55,769 nucleotides of DNA from Salinivirgaceae bacterium (GCA_016342715.1 JAEINW010000008.1:1-55769); one strand, 5' to 3'. Numbered from the stretch's first letter, positions 42,498 to 51,093 are shown. Translations and numbers: made by a program. Notes: generated from the letters alone by a model not told the origin.

Positions 42498-43472
42498 TCA
42501 TATAAGTTTATCAAGTATTTCCATAGCATCCATATTTATTTTAGAAAAAGCAAACCATTTTTTTCCTAAATCCTTAAGAGATGCTCCTATATGATAAATT
42601 TCCTTTTGGTCGATAATTAAAAAACGATCGTGAGCATTTTTATATACCTTTACCTCAATAGGTTCATATTGGCCATTAAACTTCTTTAAATCAAGCTTCA
42701 GTTGCTCTTTGATTTTTGCTGTATAAATATTTGCTTTTACTCCCCTTTGCCTCTTTGAAAGCATTAATAATACACTTTCATTAGTGTAAGTTGAGTATAA
42801 AGTTTTATATTTCAAATAGTTGTTATTTTCAAAATGAAAATTTTCGTTTCCAAATACCATGGAACCCTCAGGTTACTCTTCTCCTTTTGTGTACAAAGTG
42901 CTCGTGAGGGTTTCATCTATATAATTATCAATCAATACTATGCTATTCTTAGCCTTTTTAATTAAATCTGTTGTGAATTTATAAGCATCAAATATCTGTC
43001 CTTCGAAAAATATACCTTCATGTGGTGGCAAAGGTTGTGTTTATATGCAAATCGAATTCCCTGGCTTTCTTTTTTAAAGTAAACACATCGTTCTCAATTT
43101 TTTCAATACGATGATGCACTGCATAGCCTTTTAAAAGATATTCTTTTAAAACTTTATTTGCCCATATTCTAAACTGAACACCTCTTTCTGACTTTACTCT
43201 ATATCCAATAGAGATTATCATGTCTAAATTGTAATGCTCAACCTGATAAATTTTGCCATCAGCAGCAGTTGTCGCAAATTTTGCGACAACTGAAATAGTT
43301 CGCAATTCTTCTTTTTTGCATTCGCTATATGTTTGCCTATAGTTTTAACATCTCTATCAAACAATAGAGCTAATTGATTTCGGTTAAGCCAAACGGTTTC
43401 TTCTTCAACTCGAACATCAAGTTGAATTGAGTTATCATTAGCTTGGTATACTATTATTTCGCCAGTGTCCAT
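42498..43472 (-). pseudogene. Second RhuM-family gene, frameshifted and carrying the same insertion
   Basis: Start MDTGEIIVYQANDNSIQLDV at 43472, with VWLNRNQLALLFDRDVKTIG. A frameshift in an A-run near 43310 (KHIANAKKK) moves the frame to RTISVVAKFATTAADGKIYQ and VEHYNLDMIISIGYRVKSER; a second near 43030 (HINTTFATT against TTLPPHEG) breaks it again. From 43001 down it is identical to the first RhuM copy, including the 135-bp insertion at 42777-42911. At least three lesions, so not functional as one protein. The N-terminal half is clearly diverged from copy 1, pointing to gene conversion of the C-terminal half. Confidence 0.82.
42777..42911. mobile_element. 135-bp in-frame insertion, copy 2
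   Basis: Same insert and same flanking TTTCAT repeats (42776-42781 and 42911-42916) as at 39938-40072. Copied with the 711-bp block, so not an independent insertion. Confidence 0.6.
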
Positions 43473-43488
43473 TATATGTAAAATTTCA

Positions 43489-43890
43489 TTATTTTACCAA
43501 TGTCTTAAATACTTCGTAATCCCTTATATAATCACCTTCGCAGTAAGGTCATGAGGCTAAAATTAGAGCCAAGGCGTTGGTGGAGAAATTTTCCACTTGT
43601 CGCCACATTAATTTGGGCACATACAAACCATAATAAGAGCGGTTTAATGAAAAGGTTTGTTTTTCTTTTCCATTATCGAGTACCACATCAAAACTTCCTG
43701 AAAGCGCCACTACCAATTCGTACAGTTCTTTGTAAGCATGACCTCCACGTTTTTCACCTCCAGGTACATCGTAAATCCAATAGGTTCGGGCAATCTTAAA
43801 GGGTATGTGGTTTTCTCCTTCAATAAAAGTAAGGTTCCCTCGGTCGTCGAGTATTTTGGGGAGTTGAATTATTTTTGCTTCAAAGGGCAT
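43489..43890 (-). pseudogene. WxcM/FdtA-type sugar 3,4-ketoisomerase-like cupin with an in-frame TGA
   Basis: Start at MPFEAKIIQLPKILDDRGNL (43890). The cupin core is present: YDVPGGEKRGGHAYKELYEL, VALSGSFDVVLDNGKEKQTF, YYGLYVPKLMWRQVENFSTN, ALALILAS. A TGA at 43549-43551 interrupts it, but the same frame continues PYCEGDYIRDYEVFKTLVK to a TAA at 43489, the normal C-terminal motif. The full reading is about 133 residues, normal for the family. These enzymes isomerise dTDP-4-keto-6-deoxyglucose to the 3-keto form. Loss of the last 20 residues may or may not abolish function. Confidence 0.8.
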
Positions 43891-44028
43891 AGTGAATGTT
43901 TTTAAGGGTAACGAAATTAAGAACTTCACCGCAGATTAAGCAGATTGTTTTTTTTTACCGCAGATTATGCGGATTATCGCAGATTCCTTTTTTTCTTTTG
44001 ATATTAATCTGTGGAAATCTGAGAAATC

Positions 44029-44150
44029 TGTGGTGAATTTTCACAGCTTAGCTTTCCAATGGGAATTAAAATTGCTGGATGAATAGTAGTGCTTGCCTTT
44101 TATGTTATTTATAGGTTTTCATCTCCTACTATGAAATAGCCTCCTGTTTT
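44029..44150. repeat. Duplicated 3' end of an AlbA_2 gene, copy 1
   Basis: TGTGGTGAATTTTCACAGCT, CAATGGGAATTAAAATTGCT and GGATGAATAGTAGTGCTTGC, then the last codons of AlbA_2 paralog 3, repeat at 45724-45845 with few changes. Just to its left, 43930-44028 carries the CCGCAGATTAnGCAGATT family of intergenic repeats. Confidence 0.75.
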
Positions 44151-45491
44151 GGATGACCCTTTAAATATAATCTTTTTTTTGTCTTTTAATTTTTTTAACC
44201 ATTTTTCAAGTGTTTTATAAGGTTTATTCAATAAAATAGCCAACTCACGGGTATTTTTTCCCTCATTGGCCTGGATGGTTTGAAATAAAATCAACAAATC
44301 ATCATTGATATTTACTCCCCCACTTACTCCCCCGCTTACTCCCCCACTTACTCCCCCACTTACTTCTTTAATTACATTAAATACAAGGCTGGCAAGCATC
44401 GACCCTCCTTTTTCCTCGATAATAAATTTTAAGCCACTATAATCTTTAATCCAATTCCTTATTCGGATTAAACCCGTACCATATTTCTCAACTTCACCCA
44501 TTAAATAAAAAGCCTCAGCCAATAAACGGTTTCTATGTTTGGGTTGATAATTATCGGTACTAAGCTGCTCTAATGAAAGGTTTCCGAATAAACTACCCGG
44601 ATTTGATACCTCTATTCTTTCATCAAATATTTTAACAATTACATCAGTGGGGTCTTGGTAATTCTTATGAACAATTGCATTCAATAAAATTTCACGAATA
44701 GCTTGTAAAGGATATTGCCAACGGTTTTTACGTTGCAATTCACCTGTAAACTCATATTCCGCATGAATATTCTTTTTAATAAAAGTCATAGCCTCCTCAA
44801 CAGCTAAAACCAATGGTAACTTAATTATTATATCATCAATAATTGTTGTAGGGGTTTTAAACCTCCCCAAATGAATGGTGGTTTGGTGATTGCCGAACAA
44901 CAATTCAGCAGCACGCGATATCTTTCCATCATTTATTAATCCAAGCTTGACCAAATCCGTTTCAATTTTATCTGAAAAATTATATTTTCCTGTTTCTTTA
45001 ACTAAGCCAGTAAACTTGGAAAGTGCTTTTTTATTTAACTCTTGATAAGGTGTGTTTACACTAAATGAATCGAATGACCAATTGAGACTATTAAAACGAA
45101 ACTTTACTATTTCATCAATTGTAAGTAAATGATTTGAATTATTTTTTCGTGTATAATATCGCCCTTGAAATGCAATTGGTTTAATTGGAAATTCAGCAAC
45201 AGAAAAAATAACAATAGTTGATTCCTCTATTACCATCTCGTTAACTTTAGGTATGATAGAAGGTTCAGTTTTTTGTTTTATTTCGTTTAACCAACTTTGA
45301 ATAGATTCCTTATTTAATTTTACTCCAACTAACTCGCCTTTATCGGAGATGCCAATTATTACATTACCACCATTTGTATTGGCTAATGCATTAATGGCAA
45401 CAATCGCTTTTGATCCAAAATTAAGTTTGAATTCAAGCTGATCATTCTCTCGTCCCTTAATAAGATTTAATATGTAATCTTTACTTAACAA
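44109..45491 (-). CDS. AlbA_2/Schlafen-type ATP-binding regulator, paralog 3
   Basis: A 460-residue intact COG2865-type protein. AlbA_2: DQLEFKLNFGSKAIVAINAL, NTNGGNVIIGISDKGELVGV. GHKL-like core: AIREILLNAIVHKNYQDPTD and EKYGTGLIRIRNWI. Hinge of SGGV repeats, then a winged helix ending KGSSKTGGYFIVGDENL. The start is a TTG at 45491, as in paralog 2. The preceding 70 bp contain MKTILITG, a scrap of a Rossmann-fold sugar gene. Confidence 0.85.
   Translation of the reverse strand: MLSKDYILNLIKGRENDQLEFKLNFGSKAIVAINALANTNGGNVIIGISDKGELVGVKLNKESIQSWLNEIKQKTEPSIIPKVNEMVIEESTIVIFSVAEFPIKPIAFQGRYYTRKNNSNHLLTIDEIVKFRFNSLNWSFDSFSVNTPYQELNKKALSKFTGLVKETGKYNFSDKIETDLVKLGLINDGKISRAAELLFGNHQTTIHLGRFKTPTTIIDDIIIKLPLVLAVEEAMTFIKKNIHAEYEFTGELQRKNRWQYPLQAIREILLNAIVHKNYQDPTDVIVKIFDERIEVSNPGSLFGNLSLEQLSTDNYQPKHRNRLLAEAFYLMGEVEKYGTGLIRIRNWIKDYSGLKFIIEEKGGSMLASLVFNVIKEVSGGVSGGVSGGVSGGVNINDDLLILFQTIQANEGKNTRELAILLNKPYKTLEKWLKKLKDKKKIIFKGSSKTGGYFIVGDENL
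44312..44359. repeat. 12-bp tandem repeat in AlbA_2 paralog 3 (SGGV)
   Basis: Four copies of TTACTCCCCCAC, one with a single change (GC for AC). Encodes SGGV tetrapeptides at the hinge before the winged helix. Confidence 0.92.
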
Positions 45492-45517
45492 TTAAAATAT
45501 ACTTATTAGTTTTAATT

Positions 45518-45560
45518 AATCCAAGTCTGGTTTAATGCCTGTTATGAGTATTGTTTTCAT
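45518..45560 (-). pseudogene. Five-prime scrap of a Rossmann-fold nucleotide-sugar gene
   Basis: From the ATG at 45560: MKTILITGIKPDLD then TAA. MKTILITG is the usual first strand of epimerase/dehydratase genes; similarity ends before the second glycine. It lies directly upstream of AlbA_2 paralog 3. Confidence 0.5.
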
Positions 45561-45723
45561 GGTACACAAATGCATTTTCTTTATTTGCTCTGTGCTTACC
45601 AGAGGCCTCTGTGGCAAAAGGGTTACCGCAGATTGTCGCCGGTTTTTCTATTCAGCGCACACCCGCTAAAGCTAGACACGTTTGCGCAGATTTTTTTCTT
45701 TCTCTGTGTAAGTATGTGCTTTC

Positions 45724-45845
45724 TGTGGTGAATTTTAACAGCTTCGCCTTCCAATGAGAATTAAAATTGCTGGATGAATAGTAGTGCTTGCCTTTTATGT
45801 TATTTATTGGTTTTCATCTCTCTACTATGAAATAGCTTCCTGTTT
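45724..45845. repeat. Duplicated 3' end of an AlbA_2 gene, copy 2
   Basis: Matches 44029-44150 and covers the terminal codons of the AlbA_2 fragment at 45851 in its pre-frameshift frame (TGSYFIVER). Suggests the two genes' ends recombined or were copied together. Confidence 0.72.
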
Positions 45846-46196
45846 TTTTACTACCTCTGCGTTCGATCGATTTCTGAGTTATAAACTGTTTTATATATAT
45901 CTAAAGTATCTATCGGCATACCTAATTGTGCTGAGATTGTTTTGATTTGGCAACCGGGATTTGCTTTAATAAAATTCAACACTTTTCGTTGTCTATCATT
46001 TAATCCGTCATTTTGAATTGTTCCATCTTCAACAGCCAACTTAAAGATAACTTTAACAACACCATGTTCTTCATAAAAATTGGGTTCAAGTATATTCGCT
46101 TTTTTACACTCACCAACAATTTTAAGGGTGGCTCTGCCCCAGCTCTCAACATACCCTTCTTTATAAAAAATGTCGGCTAACAATTTATTTCGGGGC
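45799..46196 (-). pseudogene. C-terminal fragment of a sixth AlbA_2-type gene
   Basis: The frame KPRNKLLADIFYKEGYVESW, GRATLKIVGECKKANILEPN and LNDRQRKVLNFIKANPGCQI corresponds to the last third of the family (G-box and winged helix). A duplicated ATCG (ATCGATCG near 45866) shifts the frame; without it the protein would end ERRGSKKTGSYFIVER at about 45799. The 5' two thirds are missing; the sequence upstream of 46196 is a CCGCAGATTACGCAGATTAA repeat. It has no tetrapeptide array. Confidence 0.82.
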
Positions 46197-46199
46197 TTC

Positions 46200-46300
46200 G
46201 ATTATACTTTTTGTTTTACCGCAGATTACGCAGATTAACACAGATTCCTTTTTTCTTTTGATATTATTCTGTGGAAATCTGAGAAATCTATGGTGAATAC
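46200..46300. repeat. CGCAGATTA-type intergenic repeat
   Basis: CCGCAGATTACGCAGATTAA, CACAGATTCC and ATTCTGTGGAAATCTGAGAA, with inverted AATCTGTG/CACAGATT elements. Related sequence at 43930-44040 and 45630-45735. Noncoding. Confidence 0.65.
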
Positions 46301-46328
46301 TCACAGCTTTGCCTCCTTCCCGAGTAAT

Positions 46329-46387
46329 CGGGATTTGGCTTTGCCGAGCTTCACGTTGTTTCGGTTCGCTTCGCTCAACACTTCTTT
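46329..46387. repeat. GC-richer dispersed repeat, second type, copy 2
   Basis: Matches 40670-40728. It abuts a possible scrap of an AAA-type ATPase gene: on the minus strand about 46385-46450 reads EFIDKPFIKVISGLRRS, which resembles the Walker-A approach of DUF4143 ATPases. Confidence 0.6.
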
Positions 46388-46558
46388 GGCTTACATGAAC
46401 GCCTAAGACCTGATATAACCTTGATAAAAGGCTTATCAATAAACTCTTTTAGTTTTTTAAGGAATCATCGGTGTTTTTAGGATTACGTCCGTAAAAATAC
46501 AATTTATTCATTAGTTTTTAGGGTTATAAGCATAAAAACCTCTGGTTTATATTTGTTT

Positions 46559-48036
46559 TTATGGTGTTTCGTCGGGTTTAGATCTGTCCCAAATAATCTG
46601 CCAGTAGCCGCCTTTTGCCGAACCCATGCGTTTTATACGGTTTTGTTCTTGTAATTTTTCAATATCACGTTGCACGGTTCTGCTGGTAATATTAAGTTTT
46701 TGCGCCAATTGTGTTGCAGAAATTTTAGCATCCTCCTTTATTAAATTTAAAATTAGTTTTAACCTGTTTTCTACGACATTTTCTACGACGTTTTCTACGA
46801 CATTTTCTACGACATTTCGTTTGGTTAAAGGAAGAGTTACAACAAAAAGCTGCTCTTCATTAAACTCCGGACTTGTATCGGTATATAGTTTTAAAAACTT
46901 AAATACGTTGCTAATACCTGTTCCCAAATCTTCAGCTCTTGCCATTTGAACAAAAAATTTAGCCAAGTTTGGATTCTTTGAGTATGGCTCAAACTTCCCA
47001 GGAATCAAACTCCCCATTAAATGAGGCCGATTGGCATTCTTAACTTCAACCCTATCGTTGTAAATAATAAAAGTAGCAGGATTGGCATTGGTGTATTCCC
47101 TATGCATCAATAAATTAGCTATAACTTCCCTAAATATCTTTTCTCTTAATGATATCCTTTGATCGCCTTGCATATAAAATTTATCGGGCAAATGCATGTT
47201 GGCAAAGTTTAGCAGTATCTCATAGGCATCAATTAAATTACAACGAATATTCCTTCTGTCATCGTAACGATCAAGATTTTCCCGACGTAAAATGGCATCA
47301 ATTTTATAGTGAGGTATGGCACTTTGAATGGTTTCTTCTTTCCCAAACAATAATAATGCAGCCATGGTAAATCCGTGTTCTCCAGTTTTAAAGTCCGTTC
47401 TATAAAGCCCGGCCGATTTAAAAAATTCAACACGGCTTAAATTTAACCAAGGGTGTCCGGGTCGGTTATTTCTAATAATTTGTAGGGCTTTGTCTACAAT
47501 ACCATCTACAAAATGCTCCTCTTTTAAATATGGATAAATGGTGTTTTCGGTATAAAAAGATCCCTTTTGTATATACAATTGGCTAATCTGTCTATCTGTT
47601 TTAACCATAAAATCACCATCAGCACTCCTATCGTATATTACACCTGCTGTTTTATGCACATTAGAACTTGAAGGTACAAATACATGGACAAGTTTTTACC
47701 TTGAATTTCAACTATTTTTGCTTGCAATAAAAAGACCGGATCAATTTTATTTGAATTATTACTTAAGCTAGCAAAATCTTCACAAAGTGAAGATGCACTT
47801 TCATTATCAACTCCAATAATTTTTTTATCATCGTCGATACCTAGAATAATAGAACCTCCTTCACGGTTAAGAAAAGCACAAACAGTTTCAAACAGGTTTT
47901 TAGGGAGCTTGTTGGTTGCTTTTTTAAATTCGACCTTTAAGCCTTCGCCTTTTTGAATAATATTTTGAATTTCTTGTTCGTTCACTGTTTTCTTATTGTT
48001 GCTTGCTAGATAGTTTAAGGTTTTACCAAGTTCCAC
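46559..48036 (-). pseudogene. AlbA_2/Schlafen-type ATP-binding regulator, paralog 5, with a single frameshift
   Basis: The N-terminal AlbA_2 part (LKVEFKKATNKLPKNLFETV, NREGGSIILGIDDDKKIIGV) ends in a shift near 47695, where KNL should continue as VHVFVPSSSNVHKTAGVIYD; that continuation is in the frame of the next ORF. The remainder (about 366 residues) is open: REVIANLLMHREYTNANPAT, AEDLGTGISNVFKFLK, VVEN repeats and a winged helix (SATQLAQKLNITSRTVQRDI). The start may be a GTG at 48036 or, better matched to the family, at 47985. One missing base explains the split. Confidence 0.82.
46769..46816. repeat. 12-bp tandem repeat in AlbA_2 paralog 5 (VVEN)
   Basis: Four copies of TTCTACGACATT, the second with one change. 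Encodes VVEN tetrapeptides before the winged helix. Confidence 0.92.
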
Positions 48037-48086
48037 TTTATAGAAATACTTTGTGTAACTTTTAAGTGACTGTGCTACTATTTATT

Positions 48087-49067
48087 TCACAAATTTTCAA
48101 AATACCATTTACAAGCTCTCTCAAAACCTTCAGGAGCACTATATTTAGGATTGTATTTTAATATTCTTTTTGCTTTTTCAATGCTTGCATGCGAATGCGG
48201 AATATCTCCCTCTCGGGTCGGTCCATATTCCGGTTCTATCGATGCTATTTCTTTATCAAACTTTTTTAAGTTTTCTTTTAAGGCAGTAAACAGTTCATTA
48301 AGTGTTGTATTTCCGCCAAAGGCTACGTTAAATACCTGAGCCACATATTCTTTGTTTTCAAGTAAATCTTCGCTACTTGCTTTCATGGCTTTTTCATTGG
48401 CCTGAACTACATTTTCGATATAGGTAAAATCTCTACTAAAAGAACCATCGCCATTAATAATTGGTGCTTCATGATTTAACAGATTCTTTACCCACAAGGG
48501 TATTACCGCCGCATAGGCACCATTGGGGTCTTGTCTTCGTCCAAATACATTAAAATATCGCAAGCCTATACATTCCATACCATAGGTTTTGGCAAAAACA
48601 TCGGCATACAATTCGTTTACATATTTAGTGATGGCATAAGGTGAAAGAGGTTTTCCTATTTTATCCTCAACTTTAGGTAATTCTTTTGAGTCGCCATAAG
48701 TAGATGAACTGGCTGCATAAACAAAACGTTTTATTCCTTCGTCGCGTGCTGCCACCAACATATTTAAAAAGCCATCAATATTTACCGAATTGGTGTTTAT
48801 TGGATCGGCAATTGATCTTGGCACACTTCCCAAGGCGGCTTGATGTAACACATAATCGCATCCTAAAACTGCTTTTTTACAAGTATCTAAATCACGGATA
48901 TCTCCTTCGATAAAAGTAAAGTTTATATTTTCAAAATAAGCTTCAATATTATGTTTAAATCCGGTAGCCAAATTATCTAAACAAACCACCTGATGGCCTT
49001 TTTCTAGAAAGTATTCAACCAGATTACTCCCTATAAATCCGGCTCCACCTGTAATTAATATTTTCAT
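48087..49067 (-). CDS. NAD-dependent UDP-sugar 4-epimerase (WbpP/Gne-like)
   Basis: A 326-residue extended SDR enzyme. ILITGGAGFIGSNLVEYFLE binds NAD, SSSTYGD (residues about 121-127) and YAITK hold the catalytic Ser and Tyr-Lys, and RYFNVFGRRQDPNGAYAAVI is the WbpP-type substrate region. WbpP-like enzymes interconvert UDP-GlcNAc and UDP-GalNAc (or the uronic forms), supplying glycan precursors. This is the only complete copy; its C-terminus (HSHASIEKAKRILKYNPKYS) recurs in four remnants downstream. Lies between two AlbA_2-type genes. Confidence 0.93.
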   Translation of the reverse strand: MKILITGGAGFIGSNLVEYFLEKGHQVVCLDNLATGFKHNIEAYFENINFTFIEGDIRDLDTCKKAVLGCDYVLHQAALGSVPRSIADPINTNSVNIDGFLNMLVAARDEGIKRFVYAASSSTYGDSKELPKVEDKIGKPLSPYAITKYVNELYADVFAKTYGMECIGLRYFNVFGRRQDPNGAYAAVIPLWVKNLLNHEAPIINGDGSFSRDFTYIENVVQANEKAMKASSEDLLENKEYVAQVFNVAFGGNTTLNELFTALKENLKKFDKEIASIEPEYGPTREGDIPHSHASIEKAKRILKYNPKYSAPEGFERACKWYFENL

Positions 49068-49109
49068 ATTTTATTCTGCTTTTTTAATATAATTATTGGG
49101 CAATATAAT

Positions 49110-50384
49110 TTATTGCTCTATAACTCGCCAAAATCCAGACTTTGTCGATCCTACTCTAACAATTTTACCTGAACTCACCAATTTTCTTAAATGATATTTT
49201 ACTCCATCTTCAGTTATTTTTCCCAATTTTATTGCCATTTTTTTTCTTGTTAATTGAGGTTCTTCAGCCAATAAGCATAAAATTCTTTTTTGAATTTCTT
49301 GGGTAGTTTCTTGGGTAGTTTCTTGGGTAGTTTCAAAATTGAGTGGTCTTAAGGTTAATACAAAAGCACCCGCCCTCTCTTCAAACTCCGGAGATGGATT
49401 TCCATTTAATAAACAAGCTTCTTTTATTCGGTAAAATCCGGTACCCCAATTTTCAATCTCCCCTGCTTTATGAAATAGTTCTAAAATCTTTTTATTTCTA
49501 GGAATCGATCGATTATTTTCAGTTAGTTTTTCAATGTTCAATTCTTTAGGTAGTAAACCCGGACTCCAAATCTCAATATATTCATCGAAAATACGTATCT
49601 GGATATTTCCTGCATCATTATAGTCGCGATGAACTAAAGCATTTAAAATAGCTTCACGTAGAGCAATTAATGGATATTCCCAGCGTTCATCTCGTTCTGC
49701 TTTTTCTGTTATAACAAAAGCTAAACGAATATTCTTTTTTATAAAGGCTAACAGATTGTCGGTAATACTTAATAAACCTGTATTAAAATCACGGGTGTCA
49801 ATAAACGTTACAGGAACATTTCCTTTAAAACGTGCCGCCTTTACAATGGCTTGTGGAAATTCGCTATTAATTTGTCATAAACAAAGGTACTCAGCTATAG
49901 TAATTTCTTCAATAGTACTTTTGAATTTCACCTTTTCAGCCCACTTATTCTCCACTTTAAAATTATCAACTTTCAATAGCTGGTCATCAAAAGGTTTCTG
50001 TTCAAAGCGAAGAATTAGCTCGCGCAATTTATTCGCCGACAATTTCACATTACTTTTCCCAACTCTTTCCCAAGCCTTATTAAATGCAAATACCGGTTTA
50101 TAATCCGACTTTGGAATGCTTATTTCAACGATATTTCCCAGTCCAAATGTTTTAATATTAATGGATGGATATAGCACCGGATCAGTATTTGCCTTCAATT
50201 TATTTACAAAATCTTCAATGGTGTGTTTTCCCAATTGCAAATGCAAAGGTTGTCCTAAATCATCTAATCCAACAATAACAACTCCTCCATTTTTATTAGC
50301 AAAAGCGGTTAATGAAACAATTATTTCTTTCCACTCTCCAAATGAGGATTTTAACTCTAATTGTTCTGACTCTATATAATTCAC
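49110..50384 (-). pseudogene. AlbA_2/Schlafen-type ATP-binding regulator, paralog 6, with an in-frame TGA
   Basis: A single frame runs from MNYIESEQLELKSSFGEWKE at 50384 to the TAA at 49110, broken only by a TGA at 49875-49877. First part: AlbA_2 (TAFANKNGGVVIVGLDDLGQ, NVEISIPKSDYKP-like region). Second part: FPQAIVKAARFKGNVPVTFI, ALREAILNALVHRDYNDAGN, IENWGTGFYRIKEACLL, TTQE repeats and a winged helix ending GSTKSGFWRVIEQ. Sequence just before the TGA does not match the family well, so a small deletion may accompany the stop. First accessory gene after UpxY. Confidence 0.8.
49296..49331. repeat. 12-bp tandem repeat in AlbA_2 paralog 6 (TTQE)
   Basis: Three perfect copies of TTCTTGGGTAGT, encoding TTQE tetrapeptides at the hinge before the winged helix. 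Confidence 0.92.
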
Positions 50385-50505
50385 AAAACAGTGCTGCTTT
50401 TTACTTTATAAAATAGTAATATTCACTACTTTTCATCCTTTTTGAGTTTGATAGTACAGCTTGGTCTCCTTCCCGAAAAACCGGAATCAGACTTCATTTA
50501 ATCTA

Positions 50506-50575
50506 CCTGGCACTTCGTCGGCTTGCTGTTTTATACAGCTTCGCCTCCTCAGTCCCATTTTCAGGGTGAGCAGGC
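50506..50575. repeat. GC-richer dispersed repeat, first type, copy 2
   Basis: CCTGGCACTTCGTCGGCTTG through CTCCTCAGTCCCATTTTCAG matches 37324-37390. The two copies stand at the two ends of the rearranged 36.5-50.4 kb segment. Contains the small palindrome GCTTGCTGTTTTATACAGCT. Confidence 0.7.
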
Positions 50576-50595
50576 TAACAAATCATGTAAATAAA

Positions 50596-51093
50596 CTACA
50601 ATTTTATAACATTCTCCGCATTAACTTCAACAAATAGCGAAAAGCCAATATGGCTTAAATTTATTACAAAATTGCACTTATGTTTTGTTTCAATATATTC
50701 TCCTTCCGACCCTTTTAAAGGCCCCGAGACTATTTTTACTTTTTGCCCTTTACTCAAGAGTTCATTTACTAAGGTAATATTTTGCTTTCCATCAACCGCT
50801 TTGCGCATGGTCTCAATTTGAGAACCTCGAATGGGGGCAGCTTTTCCTTCAAAAGTAACATAAGCAACTGCTCCAGGTGTATTCAGAATATCATAATATT
50901 CAAGTTCCGAAACGCACACAAAAATATAGGAAGAAATTAATGGAACCTCTACCATCTTCTTTCGGTCAGTCCATTGTCGCAAGGTTTTAATTAATGGCAA
51001 ATATACTTCATAACCTCTTTCCTCCATTAATTCTTTTACCTTTTTTTCAGCTCTTGATTTTGTATATATGGCGTACCACGTTTTTTCTTGCAT
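50596..51093 (-). CDS. UpxY-like NusG-family transcription antiterminator
   Basis: A 165-residue NusG paralog. The NGN domain starts KTWYAIYTKSRAEKKVKELM and includes VPLISSYIFVCVSELEYYDI and NTPGAVAYVTFEGKAAPI; the KOW region is KGQKVKIVSGPLKGSEGEYI. In Bacteroides such proteins head capsule operons and allow RNA polymerase to read through their long untranslated leaders and downstream genes. Here it is first gene of a run of same-strand genes extending to 18093. Promoter TATTTTTG at 51127-51120. Confidence 0.9.
   Translation of the reverse strand: MQEKTWYAIYTKSRAEKKVKELMEERGYEVYLPLIKTLRQWTDRKKMVEVPLISSYIFVCVSELEYYDILNTPGAVAYVTFEGKAAPIRGSQIETMRKAVDGKQNITLVNELLSKGQKVKIVSGPLKGSEGEYIETKHKCNFVINLSHIGFSLFVEVNAENVIKL

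Larger units (their letters stand above)
42291..43001. repeat. 711-bp duplicated block, copy 2
   Basis: Second copy of 39452-40162, offset 2839. The breakpoint at 43001 lies inside the RhuM coding region (after AAATATCTGTCC), beyond which the two RhuM genes diverge strongly. Confidence 0.85.

Noticed and set aside
43258-43295. 23-bp perfect palindrome GTTGTCGCAAA-T-TTTGCGACAAC
   Set aside because: It lies in the RhuM codons for VVAKFATT, a common motif of the family, so the symmetry is most likely a codon coincidence rather than an operator.
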